Assembly (NCBI RefSeq): GCF_007197645.1 | Contig: NZ_VKGK01000005.1 | Coordinates: 124,001-188,000 of the forward strand | DNA length: 64,000 bases | DNA from: Shewanella hanedai | GTDB lineage: Bacteria > Pseudomonadota > Gammaproteobacteria > Enterobacterales > Shewanellaceae | Direction: 5' to 3' | Shown: positions 25,589 to 34,319 of the stretch, one piece after another | How positions within the stretch are numbered: the first letter of the stretch is position 1 | How the letters are laid out: every line of letters starts with the position of its first letter | The notes under the pieces: generated by a model | The model's database searches: none | Seen by the model: only the letters and a program-made list of their open reading frames with translations | Told to the model about the DNA's origin: nothing | Made by a program: the position numbers and the translations under genes

Positions 25589-27049
25589 ATGTCACAAGAA
25601 CAAACACAAAAAAGTGCACCTAAAACAAAAAATAAAAGCATCGAGTATGAAGCTGTTTCCGATGAATATATGAGTCAACGCCAGCTTAAAAAAGGCGTAG
25701 CTGGATGGATACTGTTGGCTAGCCTTGGTATCTCCTATGTTATTTCTGGCGATTTTGCTGGATGGAACTTTGGCCTTGAACTGGGCGGATTTGGTGGAAT
25801 GCTTATCGCCACACTGGTGATGGGCTTAATGTATATCTGTTTAGTGCTGAGTCTGGCGGAAATGTCATCTTCATTGCCAACGGCGGGGGGGGGGTACAGC
25901 TTTGCACGACGCGCCATGGGGCCGTGGGGCGGATTTCTAACAGGCACGGCTATTTTACTCGAATATGCGATTGCGCCTGCCGCTATCGCCATCTTTATCG
26001 GTGGCTATGTTAATGAACTCGTTGGTATCGATGGACCGATTGTCTATGCGGCTTTCTATGCTGTGTTTGTTGGCTTGCACCTGTGGGGAGCTGGCGAAGC
26101 GCTGCGGATCATGATGGGCATCACCTTGTTGGCCGTCATTGCTATTGGTGTCTTTATGGTGGGCATGGTGCCACATTTTGATTCTGCAAACTTATTTGAT
26201 ATCGCAGCAAATCCTGATGTTGTCGGCTCCAGTCGTTTCCTTCCTGAAGGTTATATGGGGATCTGGGCTGCACTGCCATTTGCGATGTGGTTATTCCTTG
26301 CGGTAGAAGGCGTGCCATTGGCTGCAGAGGAAGCGACTGATCCAGCGAAAGATATGCCCAAGGGAATTATCGCCTCTATGTTGGTGTTAATCGTATTTGC
26401 CGCAGCCGTGTTGCTGCTTGCTCCCGGAGGCGCTGGCGCCGAAGCGATGAAAAACCATGGTGCGCCGTTAGTTGGGGCATTGCAGTCGGTTTATGGTCTG
26501 GACTCTTTCGCGGCTAAGTTTGTCAATATTGTGGGGCTGTTTGGCCTTATTGCTAGCTTCTTCTCCATTATTTACGCTTATTCTCGTCAAGTTTTTGCCT
26601 TGTCTCGTGCTGGGTATCTACCACGTTTCCTCTCTTTATCAGGCAAGCGTAAAGTGCCAGTTTGGGCTTTGATTGTGCCGGGAGTATTGGGCTTCTTGTT
26701 ATCGCTCACTGGGGAAGGTGACTTGATGATCACGATGGCGGTTTTTGGCGCCACGATCTCCTATGCCATGATGAGTTTGTCACACATTTTACTGCGCAGA
26801 AAAGAGCCTAACCTTGAACGTCCTTATAGAACGCCTGGTGGCATATTCACTTCATCAATCGCTTTAGTGCTTTCACTTATCGCACTCGCATCAACCTTTG
26901 TGGTCAGTCTTCAAGCTGCGATGTGGTCAGCGGTTTTCTATCTGTTAATGGTGACCTATTTTGTTGTTTACAGTCGTCATCGATTGGTGGCTTCGGCGCC
27001 AGAGGAGGAGTTCGACATGATCGCCTCTGCGGAGTCTGAACTAAAGTAA
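25589..27049 (+). CDS. APC-family permease, ethanolamine permease type
   Basis: The 486-residue inner-membrane protein has twelve predicted helices and the APC-superfamily start LKKGVAGWILLASLGISYVI followed by SGDFAGWNFGLELGGFGGM, the signature of the ethanolamine permease subfamily. A cytoplasmic N-terminal tail of about 50 polar residues precedes it. It would import ethanolamine or a similar short amino alcohol or amine with protons. It heads a five-gene set with a gamma-glutamyl ligase, two dehydrogenases and an amidotransferase, all on the plus strand. No eutBC ammonia-lyase genes are present, so uptake is linked to a different route of breakdown. Confidence 0.88.
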   Translation: MSQEQTQKSAPKTKNKSIEYEAVSDEYMSQRQLKKGVAGWILLASLGISYVISGDFAGWNFGLELGGFGGMLIATLVMGLMYICLVLSLAEMSSSLPTAGGGYSFARRAMGPWGGFLTGTAILLEYAIAPAAIAIFIGGYVNELVGIDGPIVYAAFYAVFVGLHLWGAGEALRIMMGITLLAVIAIGVFMVGMVPHFDSANLFDIAANPDVVGSSRFLPEGYMGIWAALPFAMWLFLAVEGVPLAAEEATDPAKDMPKGIIASMLVLIVFAAAVLLLAPGGAGAEAMKNHGAPLVGALQSVYGLDSFAAKFVNIVGLFGLIASFFSIIYAYSRQVFALSRAGYLPRFLSLSGKRKVPVWALIVPGVLGFLLSLTGEGDLMITMAVFGATISYAMMSLSHILLRRKEPNLERPYRTPGGIFTSSIALVLSLIALASTFVVSLQAAMWSAVFYLLMVTYFVVYSRHRLVASAPEEEFDMIASAESELK

Positions 27050-27061
27050 CACTCTACCTAC

Positions 27062-27091
27062 GGCTGCTAGTCAGTAACTTTCTTAGCAGCC
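27062..27091 (+). other. Inverted repeat after the permease gene
   Basis: GGCTGCTA (27062-27069) pairs with TAGCAGCC (27084-27091). The stem is followed by CAAAAATA and no T run, so it is not a standard terminator; it may mark an mRNA processing or stability site between the permease and the ligase genes. Confidence 0.4.
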
Positions 27092-27236
27092 AAAAATAGC
27101 GACCATTTGGTTTCAATAAAAATATTAAATCCAAATGCTCAGTACAGTTGTGATAAATAACTGTTGATGTCTGACGATGAATAAGCGTGTTAAGTGACGT
27201 TCATCTACTCAAGAAAAATAATAAGGAAGCGCTAAT

Positions 27237-28604
27237 ATGGAAGCAAGACAGGTTAAGAGTATTGCCGATGCCATTGCCATTATTGAGGAGCGTGGTTTGG
27301 CCCATATTAAGGTCGGATTGTTCGATAACGATGGTGTGATGCGCGGCAAATATATGTCTAAGTCAAAGTTTATCGCCTCTCTAGATAAAGGATTTGCATT
27401 TTGTGATGTGATACTTGGCTGGGATGTAAAAGATCAGCTGTACGATAATGCCAAGTATACCGGCTGGCATACGGGGTATCCCGATGCGCCAGTGAGAATT
27501 TTGCCTCATACCTGTCGTGATGTGATTGGTGAAGAGGGGATGTTGCTGTTTATCGCCGAGTTTGCTGAAGAAGCCGAAGCAGTGTGTCCGCGAGGCACCT
27601 TAAGACGTGTGATTGAGAAAGCCGATAGTATGGGCTTCAATGCGTTTGCAGCGCTGGAGTATGAGTTTTTTCTGTTTAACGAAACCCCAAAATCAATCCG
27701 CGAAAAGAACTTCCGCAACTTGGAGACCATTACCCCTGATTGGTTTGGTTACTCTATGATCCGCAACTCTGTTCACGCGGATCTTTATCAAGATATTTTG
27801 TCGATGTCTGAAACCATGGATTTCCCTATCGAAGGGATCCACTCAGAAACTGGTCCCGGTGTGATTGAAGCCGCGATTGCGGTCGATAGTGCTGAAGCTG
27901 CGGCCGATAAAGGCGCGCTATTTAAAACCTTTATGAAAGTCCTAGCTCAGAAACAGGGATTGATGGCGACCTTTATGGCTAAGTGGTCGGGTGATTACCC
28001 TGGGCAGAGTGGTCATATTCATCTGTCACTACAAAACAAAGATGGCTCTTCTGCTTTTTATGATCCAAGCCAGACTCACAGCATGAGTAAGACACAGCGT
28101 CATTTCTTGGCAGGGCAACAGGCGTTGATGCCTGAGTTTCTCTGCATGATAGCCCCGACCATTAACAGTTATTCTCGTATGATCCCAGGATTTTGGGCGC
28201 CTACGGATGCCACGTGGGGAGTGGAAAACAGAACCACAGCCCTTAGGGTGATTCCCGGTTCAGCGTCATCGCAACGGGTTGAATATCGACTGGGCGCTGC
28301 TGATGCAAATCCCTATCTTGCCCTTGCTGCCGCACTGGCCAGCGGCCTTTATGGTATTGAGCATGAGTTAGAGCCGCAACCTCAAGTGAAGGGCAATGCC
28401 TATGAGCAAACTCATGATGCTTCATTGGCACTCCCTGCAACCTTATGGGATGCGGCGCAGCGATTTAAACAATCCGTTGCTGCGAAAAGCTGTTTTGGTG
28501 AGGCGTTTGTCGAGCATTTTGCCATCAGTAGAGAATGGGAAGAACGAGAGTTTAGAAAGCATGTCACCGACTGGGAAATGGAGCGTTATTTCGAGATTAT
28601 CTAG
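27237..28604 (+). CDS. Glutamine-synthetase-family gamma-glutamyl amine ligase
   Basis: The 455-residue protein has the glutamine synthetase fold: beta-grasp N-domain (VGLFDNDGVMRGKYMSKSKF), catalytic AALEYEFFLF with the metal-binding Glu, GPGVIEAAIAV, SGHIHLSLQNKDG and RTTALRVIPGS, and RVEYRLGAADANPYLALAAAL. True GlnA is longer with a canonical adenylylation loop; this compact form belongs with PuuA and IpuC-type ligases, which join glutamate to an amine using ATP. In context the amine is most likely ethanolamine or a related amino alcohol, giving gamma-glutamylethanolamide. It follows the permease after 187 bases and precedes the dehydrogenases. Confidence 0.88.
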   Translation: MEARQVKSIADAIAIIEERGLAHIKVGLFDNDGVMRGKYMSKSKFIASLDKGFAFCDVILGWDVKDQLYDNAKYTGWHTGYPDAPVRILPHTCRDVIGEEGMLLFIAEFAEEAEAVCPRGTLRRVIEKADSMGFNAFAALEYEFFLFNETPKSIREKNFRNLETITPDWFGYSMIRNSVHADLYQDILSMSETMDFPIEGIHSETGPGVIEAAIAVDSAEAAADKGALFKTFMKVLAQKQGLMATFMAKWSGDYPGQSGHIHLSLQNKDGSSAFYDPSQTHSMSKTQRHFLAGQQALMPEFLCMIAPTINSYSRMIPGFWAPTDATWGVENRTTALRVIPGSASSQRVEYRLGAADANPYLALAAALASGLYGIEHELEPQPQVKGNAYEQTHDASLALPATLWDAAQRFKQSVAAKSCFGEAFVEHFAISREWEEREFRKHVTDWEMERYFEII

Positions 28605-28684
28605 GTAGGATTTTATTTCGCTTATAGTGAGCCTAAGTGTGTCAGCCATTAATCAGACATTGTAAGAGTGGAGTGTAGTTAGTT

Positions 28685-30100
28685 ATGGGATCACCTTCGA
28701 AAACAGAGATGCAGGACACCCTTTCGCCAATTGATGGCAGTGTGTTTGTCAGTCGTCCGCTGGCTGGCGAGCATCAAATTATAGCCTGTGTCGAGCAAGC
28801 ATCTGCAGCCTATAACCGTTCAGAGGCAAGCTGGAAAAACACGCCTCTTGCACAGCGAAAAGCGCTGTGTAAAAAGGCTATCGATCAGCTATTGAGTCAT
28901 AAAGATGAAATAGCGACAGAGTTAAGTTGGATGATGGGACGGCCAATACGTTATGGCGCTGGTGAGCTTGCGGGCGTGGAAGAGCGCAGCGATTACATGA
29001 TTAACATTTGCGAACAAGCATTAGCGGATATCAAACTTGAGGACAAGCCAGGAGTTACCCGTTATATCAAGCGTGAATCCTTAGGGGTTGTATTGGTGAT
29101 TGCTCCTTGGAATTATCCTTTTTTAACCGCCATCAATGCCATTATTCCTGCTTTATTGGCAGGAAACTGTGTGATCCTCAAACACTCGGCACAAACCCCA
29201 TTGTGCGCCGAGCGCTTGTATCAGGCGTTTAGCGATGCAGGACTTCCTGAAGGCGTGTTTCAGTACTTGCACATGAGTCATGATAACACCGCCAAACTTA
29301 TCGCCAATAAGCAGATTAGTTATGTGGCATTTACCGGCTCAGTCTACGGTGGCCAAATGGTAGAACAAGCCGCGAGTGGTCGCTTTATTGGTGTTGGTCT
29401 AGAGCTTGGTGGGAAAGATCCTGCTTATGTTCGTGAGGATGCCGACATTGATAGTGCTGTTGAAACCTTGGTTGATGGTGCTTTTTTCAATTCAGGTCAA
29501 TCCTGCTGTGGCATTGAGCGTATTTACGTCCACTACACGGTTTATGATGACTTTGTGATTAAAGCCGTGGCCTTAACCAAACAATACCAGTTAGGACGTT
29601 CGGATAACCCAGAGGTGACCTTAGGACCGATGGTGCGAACCTCTGCTGCCGATTTTGTGAGAGAGCAGATAGCAGATGCCCTCGATAAAGGAGCCATAGC
29701 GCATATCGATGAAGCACTCTTTCCGATGAGTCAGCAAGGAACCCCTTATCTTGCGCCACAGATACTGACCCATGTCGATCATTCTATGAGCGTGATGACA
29801 CAAGAGTCGTTCGGCCCCGTGGTCGGAATTATGAAAGTGTCGAGTGATGATGAAGCGATCAACTTGATGAACGACAGCGATTTTGGTTTAACGGCCAGTA
29901 TCTTTACCCAAAACATCGAATTAGGGATTGAGCTTGGGGATCGTCTTGAAACGGGCACTTTTTTCCTTAACCGCTGTGATTATCTTGATCCCGCGCTAGC
30001 TTGGACTGGAGTCAAACAGTCGGGACGTGGCTGCACCTTATCTCAGTTAGGGTTTGAGCATCTGACTCGCCCTAAATCATTTCATATTAAGCAGGTATAA
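28685..30100 (+). CDS. NAD(P)+-dependent aldehyde dehydrogenase
   Basis: The 471-residue protein has all ALDH features: APWNYPF with Asn143, FTGSVYGGQ of the nucleotide fold, ELGGKDP with Glu240, and NSGQSCCGIERI with the catalytic Cys274. It oxidises an aldehyde to the acid. In the cluster it would act on the gamma-glutamyl amino aldehyde produced by the neighbouring alcohol dehydrogenase. The ALDH of the E. coli putrescine route (PuuC) has the same role on gamma-glutamyl-aminobutyraldehyde. The 80-base gap to the ligase and 41-base gap to the next gene favour one transcript. Confidence 0.9.
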   Translation: MGSPSKTEMQDTLSPIDGSVFVSRPLAGEHQIIACVEQASAAYNRSEASWKNTPLAQRKALCKKAIDQLLSHKDEIATELSWMMGRPIRYGAGELAGVEERSDYMINICEQALADIKLEDKPGVTRYIKRESLGVVLVIAPWNYPFLTAINAIIPALLAGNCVILKHSAQTPLCAERLYQAFSDAGLPEGVFQYLHMSHDNTAKLIANKQISYVAFTGSVYGGQMVEQAASGRFIGVGLELGGKDPAYVREDADIDSAVETLVDGAFFNSGQSCCGIERIYVHYTVYDDFVIKAVALTKQYQLGRSDNPEVTLGPMVRTSAADFVREQIADALDKGAIAHIDEALFPMSQQGTPYLAPQILTHVDHSMSVMTQESFGPVVGIMKVSSDDEAINLMNDSDFGLTASIFTQNIELGIELGDRLETGTFFLNRCDYLDPALAWTGVKQSGRGCTLSQLGFEHLTRPKSFHIKQV

Positions 30101-30141
30101 CTCGTGTCCGCATAGGGTATAGATCCAAAAGGAGTAGATAG

Positions 30142-31311
30142 ATGGATTTACATGCAAGTTGGAATTTTCCCACGGCTATCACGGTGGGTGAAGGCTGTTT
30201 AGATCAGCTTGGTGAGCGTTGCAAAGCACTTAATATGACGAAAGTACTCGTGATTACTGATCCTGGTTTAGCTGATCTGCCAATGGTTAAGCAGGCGGTA
30301 GATTTTTGCACACAATCAGGGCTTGAAGCACAGGTATTCAGTGAAATCCAAGGCAACCCCACAGGGCAGAATGTGCGCGATGGTGCCGAGGTGTTAAATG
30401 CTGGCGGTTTCGATGGCGTGGTGGCTTTTGGTGGGGGCTCGAGTTTGGATGCGGCAAAAGCCATAGCCATGATTGCCAAACAAGGGATCTCTTTATGGAG
30501 CACGGAAGATATTGGCAATAACTGGACGCGTATTGAAGACAGTTTGATGCTTCCCGTTGTGGCTGTGCCTACGACAGCAGGGACGGGATCTGAAGTGGGG
30601 CGGGCGTCGGTGATCACTGATACCGATGGGCCACATCATGTTAAACGGATTATCTTTCATCCGAATATGTTACCAGCGAGTGTGTTGCTCGATCCGATGT
30701 TGACCTTAGGCTTGCCACCTCATATTACGGCGGCAACAGGGTTAGATGCCTTATCACATAATCTCGAAGCTTATTGTGCGCCATTTTATCACCCAATGGC
30801 AGAGGGGATTGCGCTTGAGGGGATCCGTTTAATTAAAGATCACCTTCCCAGAGCCGTTGCCGATGGGAATGACATTGAAGCGAGAACCCAGATGCTGGTG
30901 GCCTCAAGTATGGGAGCGACCAGTTTTCAACGTGGTTTAGGGGGGATGCATGCCATCGCTCACAGTCTTGGTGCCTTGTATAACAAGCATCACGGGCTAT
31001 TGAATGCGATTTTAATGCCTTATGTGCTGATACGAAATCGCAGTGTCATAGAAGATAGAATCACTCGATTGTCGCGATATCTTGAGTTGGAGAATGCCAC
31101 TTTTGATGGCTTCCTGACTTGGGTCTTAGCCTTGAGGGAGCAGCTTAATATTCCGCATACCTTAGCGGAGATAGGGATCAACTTAGATGATGTGGTGTTG
31201 GTCGGTAAGATGTCATCTCAAGATGCAGCGTCTGCTGGAAACCCAATTCAATTAACCGATGCTGAGTATTCATTGCTCTTCAAAGATGCGGTTAAAGGAA
31301 AATTGACATAA
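30142..31311 (+). CDS. Iron-type (group III) alcohol dehydrogenase
   Basis: The 389-residue protein is a two-domain group III alcohol dehydrogenase: the dinucleotide part has GGFDGVVAFGGGSSLDAAKA, PTTAGTGSEVGRASV follows, and the metal ligands are Asp202, His206 (LDALSHNLEAY), His270 (GGMHAIAHSLGA) and His284 (NKHHG), with the usual spacing. It oxidises primary alcohols with NAD+. In this cluster it would convert the hydroxyl of the gamma-glutamylated amino alcohol to the aldehyde for the ALDH. An amine oxidase such as PuuB is absent, so the alcohol dehydrogenase replaces it, which points to an alcohol-bearing substrate. AAAGGAG lies 5-11 bases before ATG. Confidence 0.9.
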   Translation: MDLHASWNFPTAITVGEGCLDQLGERCKALNMTKVLVITDPGLADLPMVKQAVDFCTQSGLEAQVFSEIQGNPTGQNVRDGAEVLNAGGFDGVVAFGGGSSLDAAKAIAMIAKQGISLWSTEDIGNNWTRIEDSLMLPVVAVPTTAGTGSEVGRASVITDTDGPHHVKRIIFHPNMLPASVLLDPMLTLGLPPHITAATGLDALSHNLEAYCAPFYHPMAEGIALEGIRLIKDHLPRAVADGNDIEARTQMLVASSMGATSFQRGLGGMHAIAHSLGALYNKHHGLLNAILMPYVLIRNRSVIEDRITRLSRYLELENATFDGFLTWVLALREQLNIPHTLAEIGINLDDVVLVGKMSSQDAASAGNPIQLTDAEYSLLFKDAVKGKLT

Positions 31312-31394
31312 ATATTGCGGTTTGAGAGTTAGTACTTTTAACTCTCTGGCTTTCTATCTGGTAAGCAAGCATGTTTTCACAAAGGAGGAGTGAG

Positions 31395-32093
31395 ATGAGA
31401 ATAGGTATTTTGCAATGCGATGATGTCACCGAAGCGCTGCAAGCTAAGCATGGAAATTATCCTAAGATGTTTACCGGCTTGTTTGAAGGACTCGACACTG
31501 AACTGGTATTTTCTGTTTATCGAGTTATTGACGGAGAGTACCCTCACTCTGTGGATGATTGCGACGCCTATATCACCACCGGTAGTCGCTATGGCGTGAA
31601 TGATGATGAGCCCTGGGTGCACCAGTTTAAGCAATATATTGCAACACTCTATGCCTGTAACAAGAAGTTAATCGGGATCTGTTTTGGCCATCAGATGATG
31701 GTTAAAGCGTTAGGCGGCGAGGTGGTTAAGTCACCGAAAGGGTGGGGAGTTGGTGTTGCGACATCGGTGATCACTCAGCACAAACCTTGGATGGATAGCA
31801 GTATTGAGGAACTCGCTTTAGTGGTGAGTCATCAAGATCAGGTGACTGAGCTACCAGAAAACACTGAGATTCTTGCGGCCAGTGATTTTTGCCCATTTTA
31901 TATGATACAGATAGGCGAGCATTTTCTCGGTGTTCAGGGACACCCTGAGTTCAGTAAGTGTTACTCACAAGATTTAATGAACGCGCGGCGAGACAGGATC
32001 CCTGCACCTCGTATTGAAACGGGTATCGAGTCTCTTGCTCTTCCCGTTGACGATAAACTGGTTTGTCGTTGGTTACTGGACTTCTTACGCTAA
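31395..32093 (+). CDS. Class I glutamine amidotransferase-like gamma-glutamyl hydrolase
   Basis: The 232-residue protein has the class I amidotransferase triad: Cys96 in GICFGHQMM, His183 and Glu185 in QGHPEF. The upstream ATG at 31371 is less likely, because AAAGGAGGAG at 31381-31390 is placed for ATG 31395. Free-standing relatives include gamma-glutamyl hydrolases of the isopropylamine route (IpuF) and the gamma-glutamyl-GABA hydrolase PuuD, which release glutamate from the oxidised intermediate. Here the expected products would be glutamate and glycine if the substrate is ethanolamine. The chain is short, as in GMP-synthase-related amidotransferases. Confidence 0.85.
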   Translation: MRIGILQCDDVTEALQAKHGNYPKMFTGLFEGLDTELVFSVYRVIDGEYPHSVDDCDAYITTGSRYGVNDDEPWVHQFKQYIATLYACNKKLIGICFGHQMMVKALGGEVVKSPKGWGVGVATSVITQHKPWMDSSIEELALVVSHQDQVTELPENTEILAASDFCPFYMIQIGEHFLGVQGHPEFSKCYSQDLMNARRDRIPAPRIETGIESLALPVDDKLVCRWLLDFLR

Positions 32094-32224
32094 TAATATC
32101 GAGCATGTTAACATTCAAAAAATTCATTTCTGTTTGTTTTGCGCTCAATTTTTTGATTTTTTCACATTTAATGCGATGACACGTTTTGCGTCAATAACAG
32201 TTAGGTTATAATCCACCATTCGCT

Positions 32225-32279
32225 TTGCTCTATGTTGATAGAGCAAGTAAACATACCGTGTTGCAACTCTATTGAGTTG
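32225..32279 (+). other. Two tandem hairpins upstream of tsaB
   Basis: TTGCTCTAT-GTTG-ATAGAGCAA (32225-32246) is a perfect 9-bp stem with a 4-base loop, and CAACTC-TATT-GAGTTG (32264-32279) is a perfect 6-bp stem. Neither has a T run, so they are not typical terminators. They may form in the 5' leader of tsaB or mark the end of the amidotransferase transcript. No known RNA family was recognised. Confidence 0.5.
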
Positions 32280-32316
32280 TGGGATGTGACATTAGCCTTA
32301 TTGTTTGTGGTATTAG

Positions 32317-33036
32317 ATGACTGATATACAGAAAAACCCTGATGAACTCACCATACTCTCATTGGATACTTGTACCGAATCTTGTTCGGCAGCCTTAAGC
32401 GTTAAAGGCCAGATTTTTTCAGAGTTAGCTGTCGTGCCTCGTGAGCATAGCCAGCGCATCTTGCCTATGGTTGACAGCGTGCTGTCTCAAGCCAATATTT
32501 CATTGTCAGACGTTGACCTCATTGCCTATGGACGTGGTCCAGGCAGTTTTACGGGCATTCGAATTTGTACCAGCATGACGCAAGGTTTAGCGTTGGGCCA
32601 AGATATCCCTGTTATTGGTTTATCAGCTTTGCAAACAATGGCGCAGACGGTGTTTGATCACCAAGGTGCTGTGCAGGTCATTTGTGCTATTGATGCCAGA
32701 ATGGGTGAGATCTACTGGGGTCAATTTGTCTTCAATAATGGACTTGCTGAGTTAGTGGGCCTGGAGACTGTGACAGCGCCAAACCTAGCGACTTTGGAGT
32801 TAGATAAAAGTTTATCTATCATCGCGTGTGGTACCGGTTTTGAAACCTATCCTCAATTACTTGAACTGTGTGAAAACATCACACTAACTCAAGAGATACA
32901 ATTTCCAGATGCTAAATCTATGTTGAGCTTAGCTAAAGCGGGTTATACTCAGGGTCTGTCAACGTCCGTCGATGACTTGGCGCCTGTTTATGTTCGTGAT
33001 ACGGTTACCTGGAAAAAGCTTCCAGGGCGAGAGTAA
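32317..33036 (+). CDS. tsaB: tRNA threonylcarbamoyladenosine synthesis protein TsaB
   Basis: TsaB is the ASKHA-fold partner of TsaD and TsaE in making t6A37 on ANN-decoding tRNAs. The 239-residue protein has LSLDTCTESCSAAL, LPMVDSVLSQANI, the phosphate loop YGRGPGSFTGIRI and GLALGQDIPVIGLSALQTMAQ, and the conserved ending LAPVYVRDTVTWKKLPG. Length and motifs match E. coli TsaB (231 residues). It is followed after 64 bases by an unknown gene. Firm call. Confidence 0.95.
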   Translation: MTDIQKNPDELTILSLDTCTESCSAALSVKGQIFSELAVVPREHSQRILPMVDSVLSQANISLSDVDLIAYGRGPGSFTGIRICTSMTQGLALGQDIPVIGLSALQTMAQTVFDHQGAVQVICAIDARMGEIYWGQFVFNNGLAELVGLETVTAPNLATLELDKSLSIIACGTGFETYPQLLELCENITLTQEIQFPDAKSMLSLAKAGYTQGLSTSVDDLAPVYVRDTVTWKKLPGRE

Positions 33037-33100
33037 TTAGCCCTCATTGATTTAAATGCTGGAATGGGTTGGTTAATCTTATGATGAAGGAGGAGAAATA

Positions 33101-33484
33101 ATGCAAGTTCAACAGAATATTTTTGGCACCTCTCAGGCTCACTCATCAAGTGCCCCCAACCCAAATGGTGCGAGTTCAAACATAAAAACAAATTCTAATA
33201 TCGATGCCACTCAGCAAGTTGAACGAGCAAAGAGAAGCCAAGGTTTAGACACCAGTCAGATTGACTCTGCGAGTGTAAACCGGGACGAAGTTGAAACACA
33301 GTTAGAAGTCCAACTTGCAGAACAGACAACACCAGAGCCGTTAGAATCTCGTTTAGGGGCTAAGCTTGAATATGAGCGAGCCCTGCAAGGGAGTGATGGT
33401 GCAGTAGCCCACTATTTGGCTAATGAACACGCTGCGGCTCGTGAAGAGATCCAGCAGATGGTCGGTATCGATACCTATGCATAA
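33101..33484 (+). CDS. Small protein of unknown function upstream of an M50-like gene
   Basis: The 127-residue protein is polar and low in aromatic residues. Its first 60 residues are rich in Ser, Asn, Gln and Thr and look disordered (for example TSQAHSSSAPNPNGASSN). A more ordered helical tail follows, with LGAKLEYERALQGSDGAVAH and EHAAAREEIQQMVGIDTYA. There is no signal peptide. AGGAGGAG before ATG gives a strong ribosome site (33089-33096). Its stop overlaps the start of the next gene (ATGCATAA), so the two are translationally coupled. I do not recognise the family. Confidence 0.7.
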   Translation: MQVQQNIFGTSQAHSSSAPNPNGASSNIKTNSNIDATQQVERAKRSQGLDTSQIDSASVNRDEVETQLEVQLAEQTTPEPLESRLGAKLEYERALQGSDGAVAHYLANEHAAAREEIQQMVGIDTYA

Positions 33485-34181
33485 CCCTTCCTCTAGTGCG
33501 CTTGATTCAAAACCCCAGAACAGCAGTGGAGCACCGTCTCGAAGTCGTTTCTTCTTCGAGCTCATGTTTGCTTTTCTGATCACTCGGTTGCCTTTTATCA
33601 GTGTGCCATTTAAATGGCTTGAAAGTTATTTTCATGAGCTCTCTCATGGATTAGCGACGATATTAACCGGTGGCAGTGTCAGTCACATTCAGCTTTTCCC
33701 TAATGGTGCGGGTTTGTGTTTTAGCCAAGGTGGCTGGCCTGTTGTGATCGGTTTTAGTGGCTACTTTGGCGCAGCGCTGTGGGGATATTTAATCTTCATT
33801 TTGGCGACCTGGCCAAAGGGAATACGTGTCAGCTTTGCTTTTCTTGGATCAGCAGTTGTATTGACTACATTACTTTGGGGACGAGATATCTTAACCATAT
33901 CAATACTTGCCTGTCTGGCAGTGTTGTTTCTCTTACCACTTAAACTCAATAAAAATCGATTTATGGGAAGTGGACTAAGAGTGATGGCTTTGATGATCAT
34001 GCTTAATGCTCTCGCAAGTCCGACCGTTTTATTAGGCTTGAGTGGTAAAGGTGATGCGTCTATGTTGGCTACAGAAACTTGGATCCCAGCGTGGATTTGG
34101 GTGTTTATTTGGTTAGCCATCAGTGCTTCAATGATTTTCCTCTGTTGGCGTCGAGTTGATAATGCGGCCGCTAAAGGCTAA
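33477..34181 (+). CDS. M50-like membrane metalloprotease
   Basis: The 234-residue protein starts inside the last codons of the previous gene. It carries several hydrophobic segments (about 27-46, 70-105, 115-165 and 190-220) and the motif YFHELSHGLA, an HExSH metal-binding variant of the site-2-protease HEXXH, at about 52-61, followed by the GG region of the M50 family (TGGSVSHIQL). This resembles the compact M50B-like membrane peptidases. The second metal-ligating Asp (LDG in standard S2P) is not obvious. Coupling to the small protein suggests a shared role, unknown. Confidence 0.7.
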   Translation: MHNPSSSALDSKPQNSSGAPSRSRFFFELMFAFLITRLPFISVPFKWLESYFHELSHGLATILTGGSVSHIQLFPNGAGLCFSQGGWPVVIGFSGYFGAALWGYLIFILATWPKGIRVSFAFLGSAVVLTTLLWGRDILTISILACLAVLFLLPLKLNKNRFMGSGLRVMALMIMLNALASPTVLLGLSGKGDASMLATETWIPAWIWVFIWLAISASMIFLCWRRVDNAAAKG

Positions 34182-34319
34182 ATTTTACAGCCGTTGTTAA
34201 TGTTTTCTTACATAATTTCATTCAATTCTATGCCCTTATCTTACCTTTGGTTTGATCCATACTTGTCGTTTTTCTGTTAGTTTATTGAAACTTATTCAAA
34301 TATCTTATGGGAAGCGATA

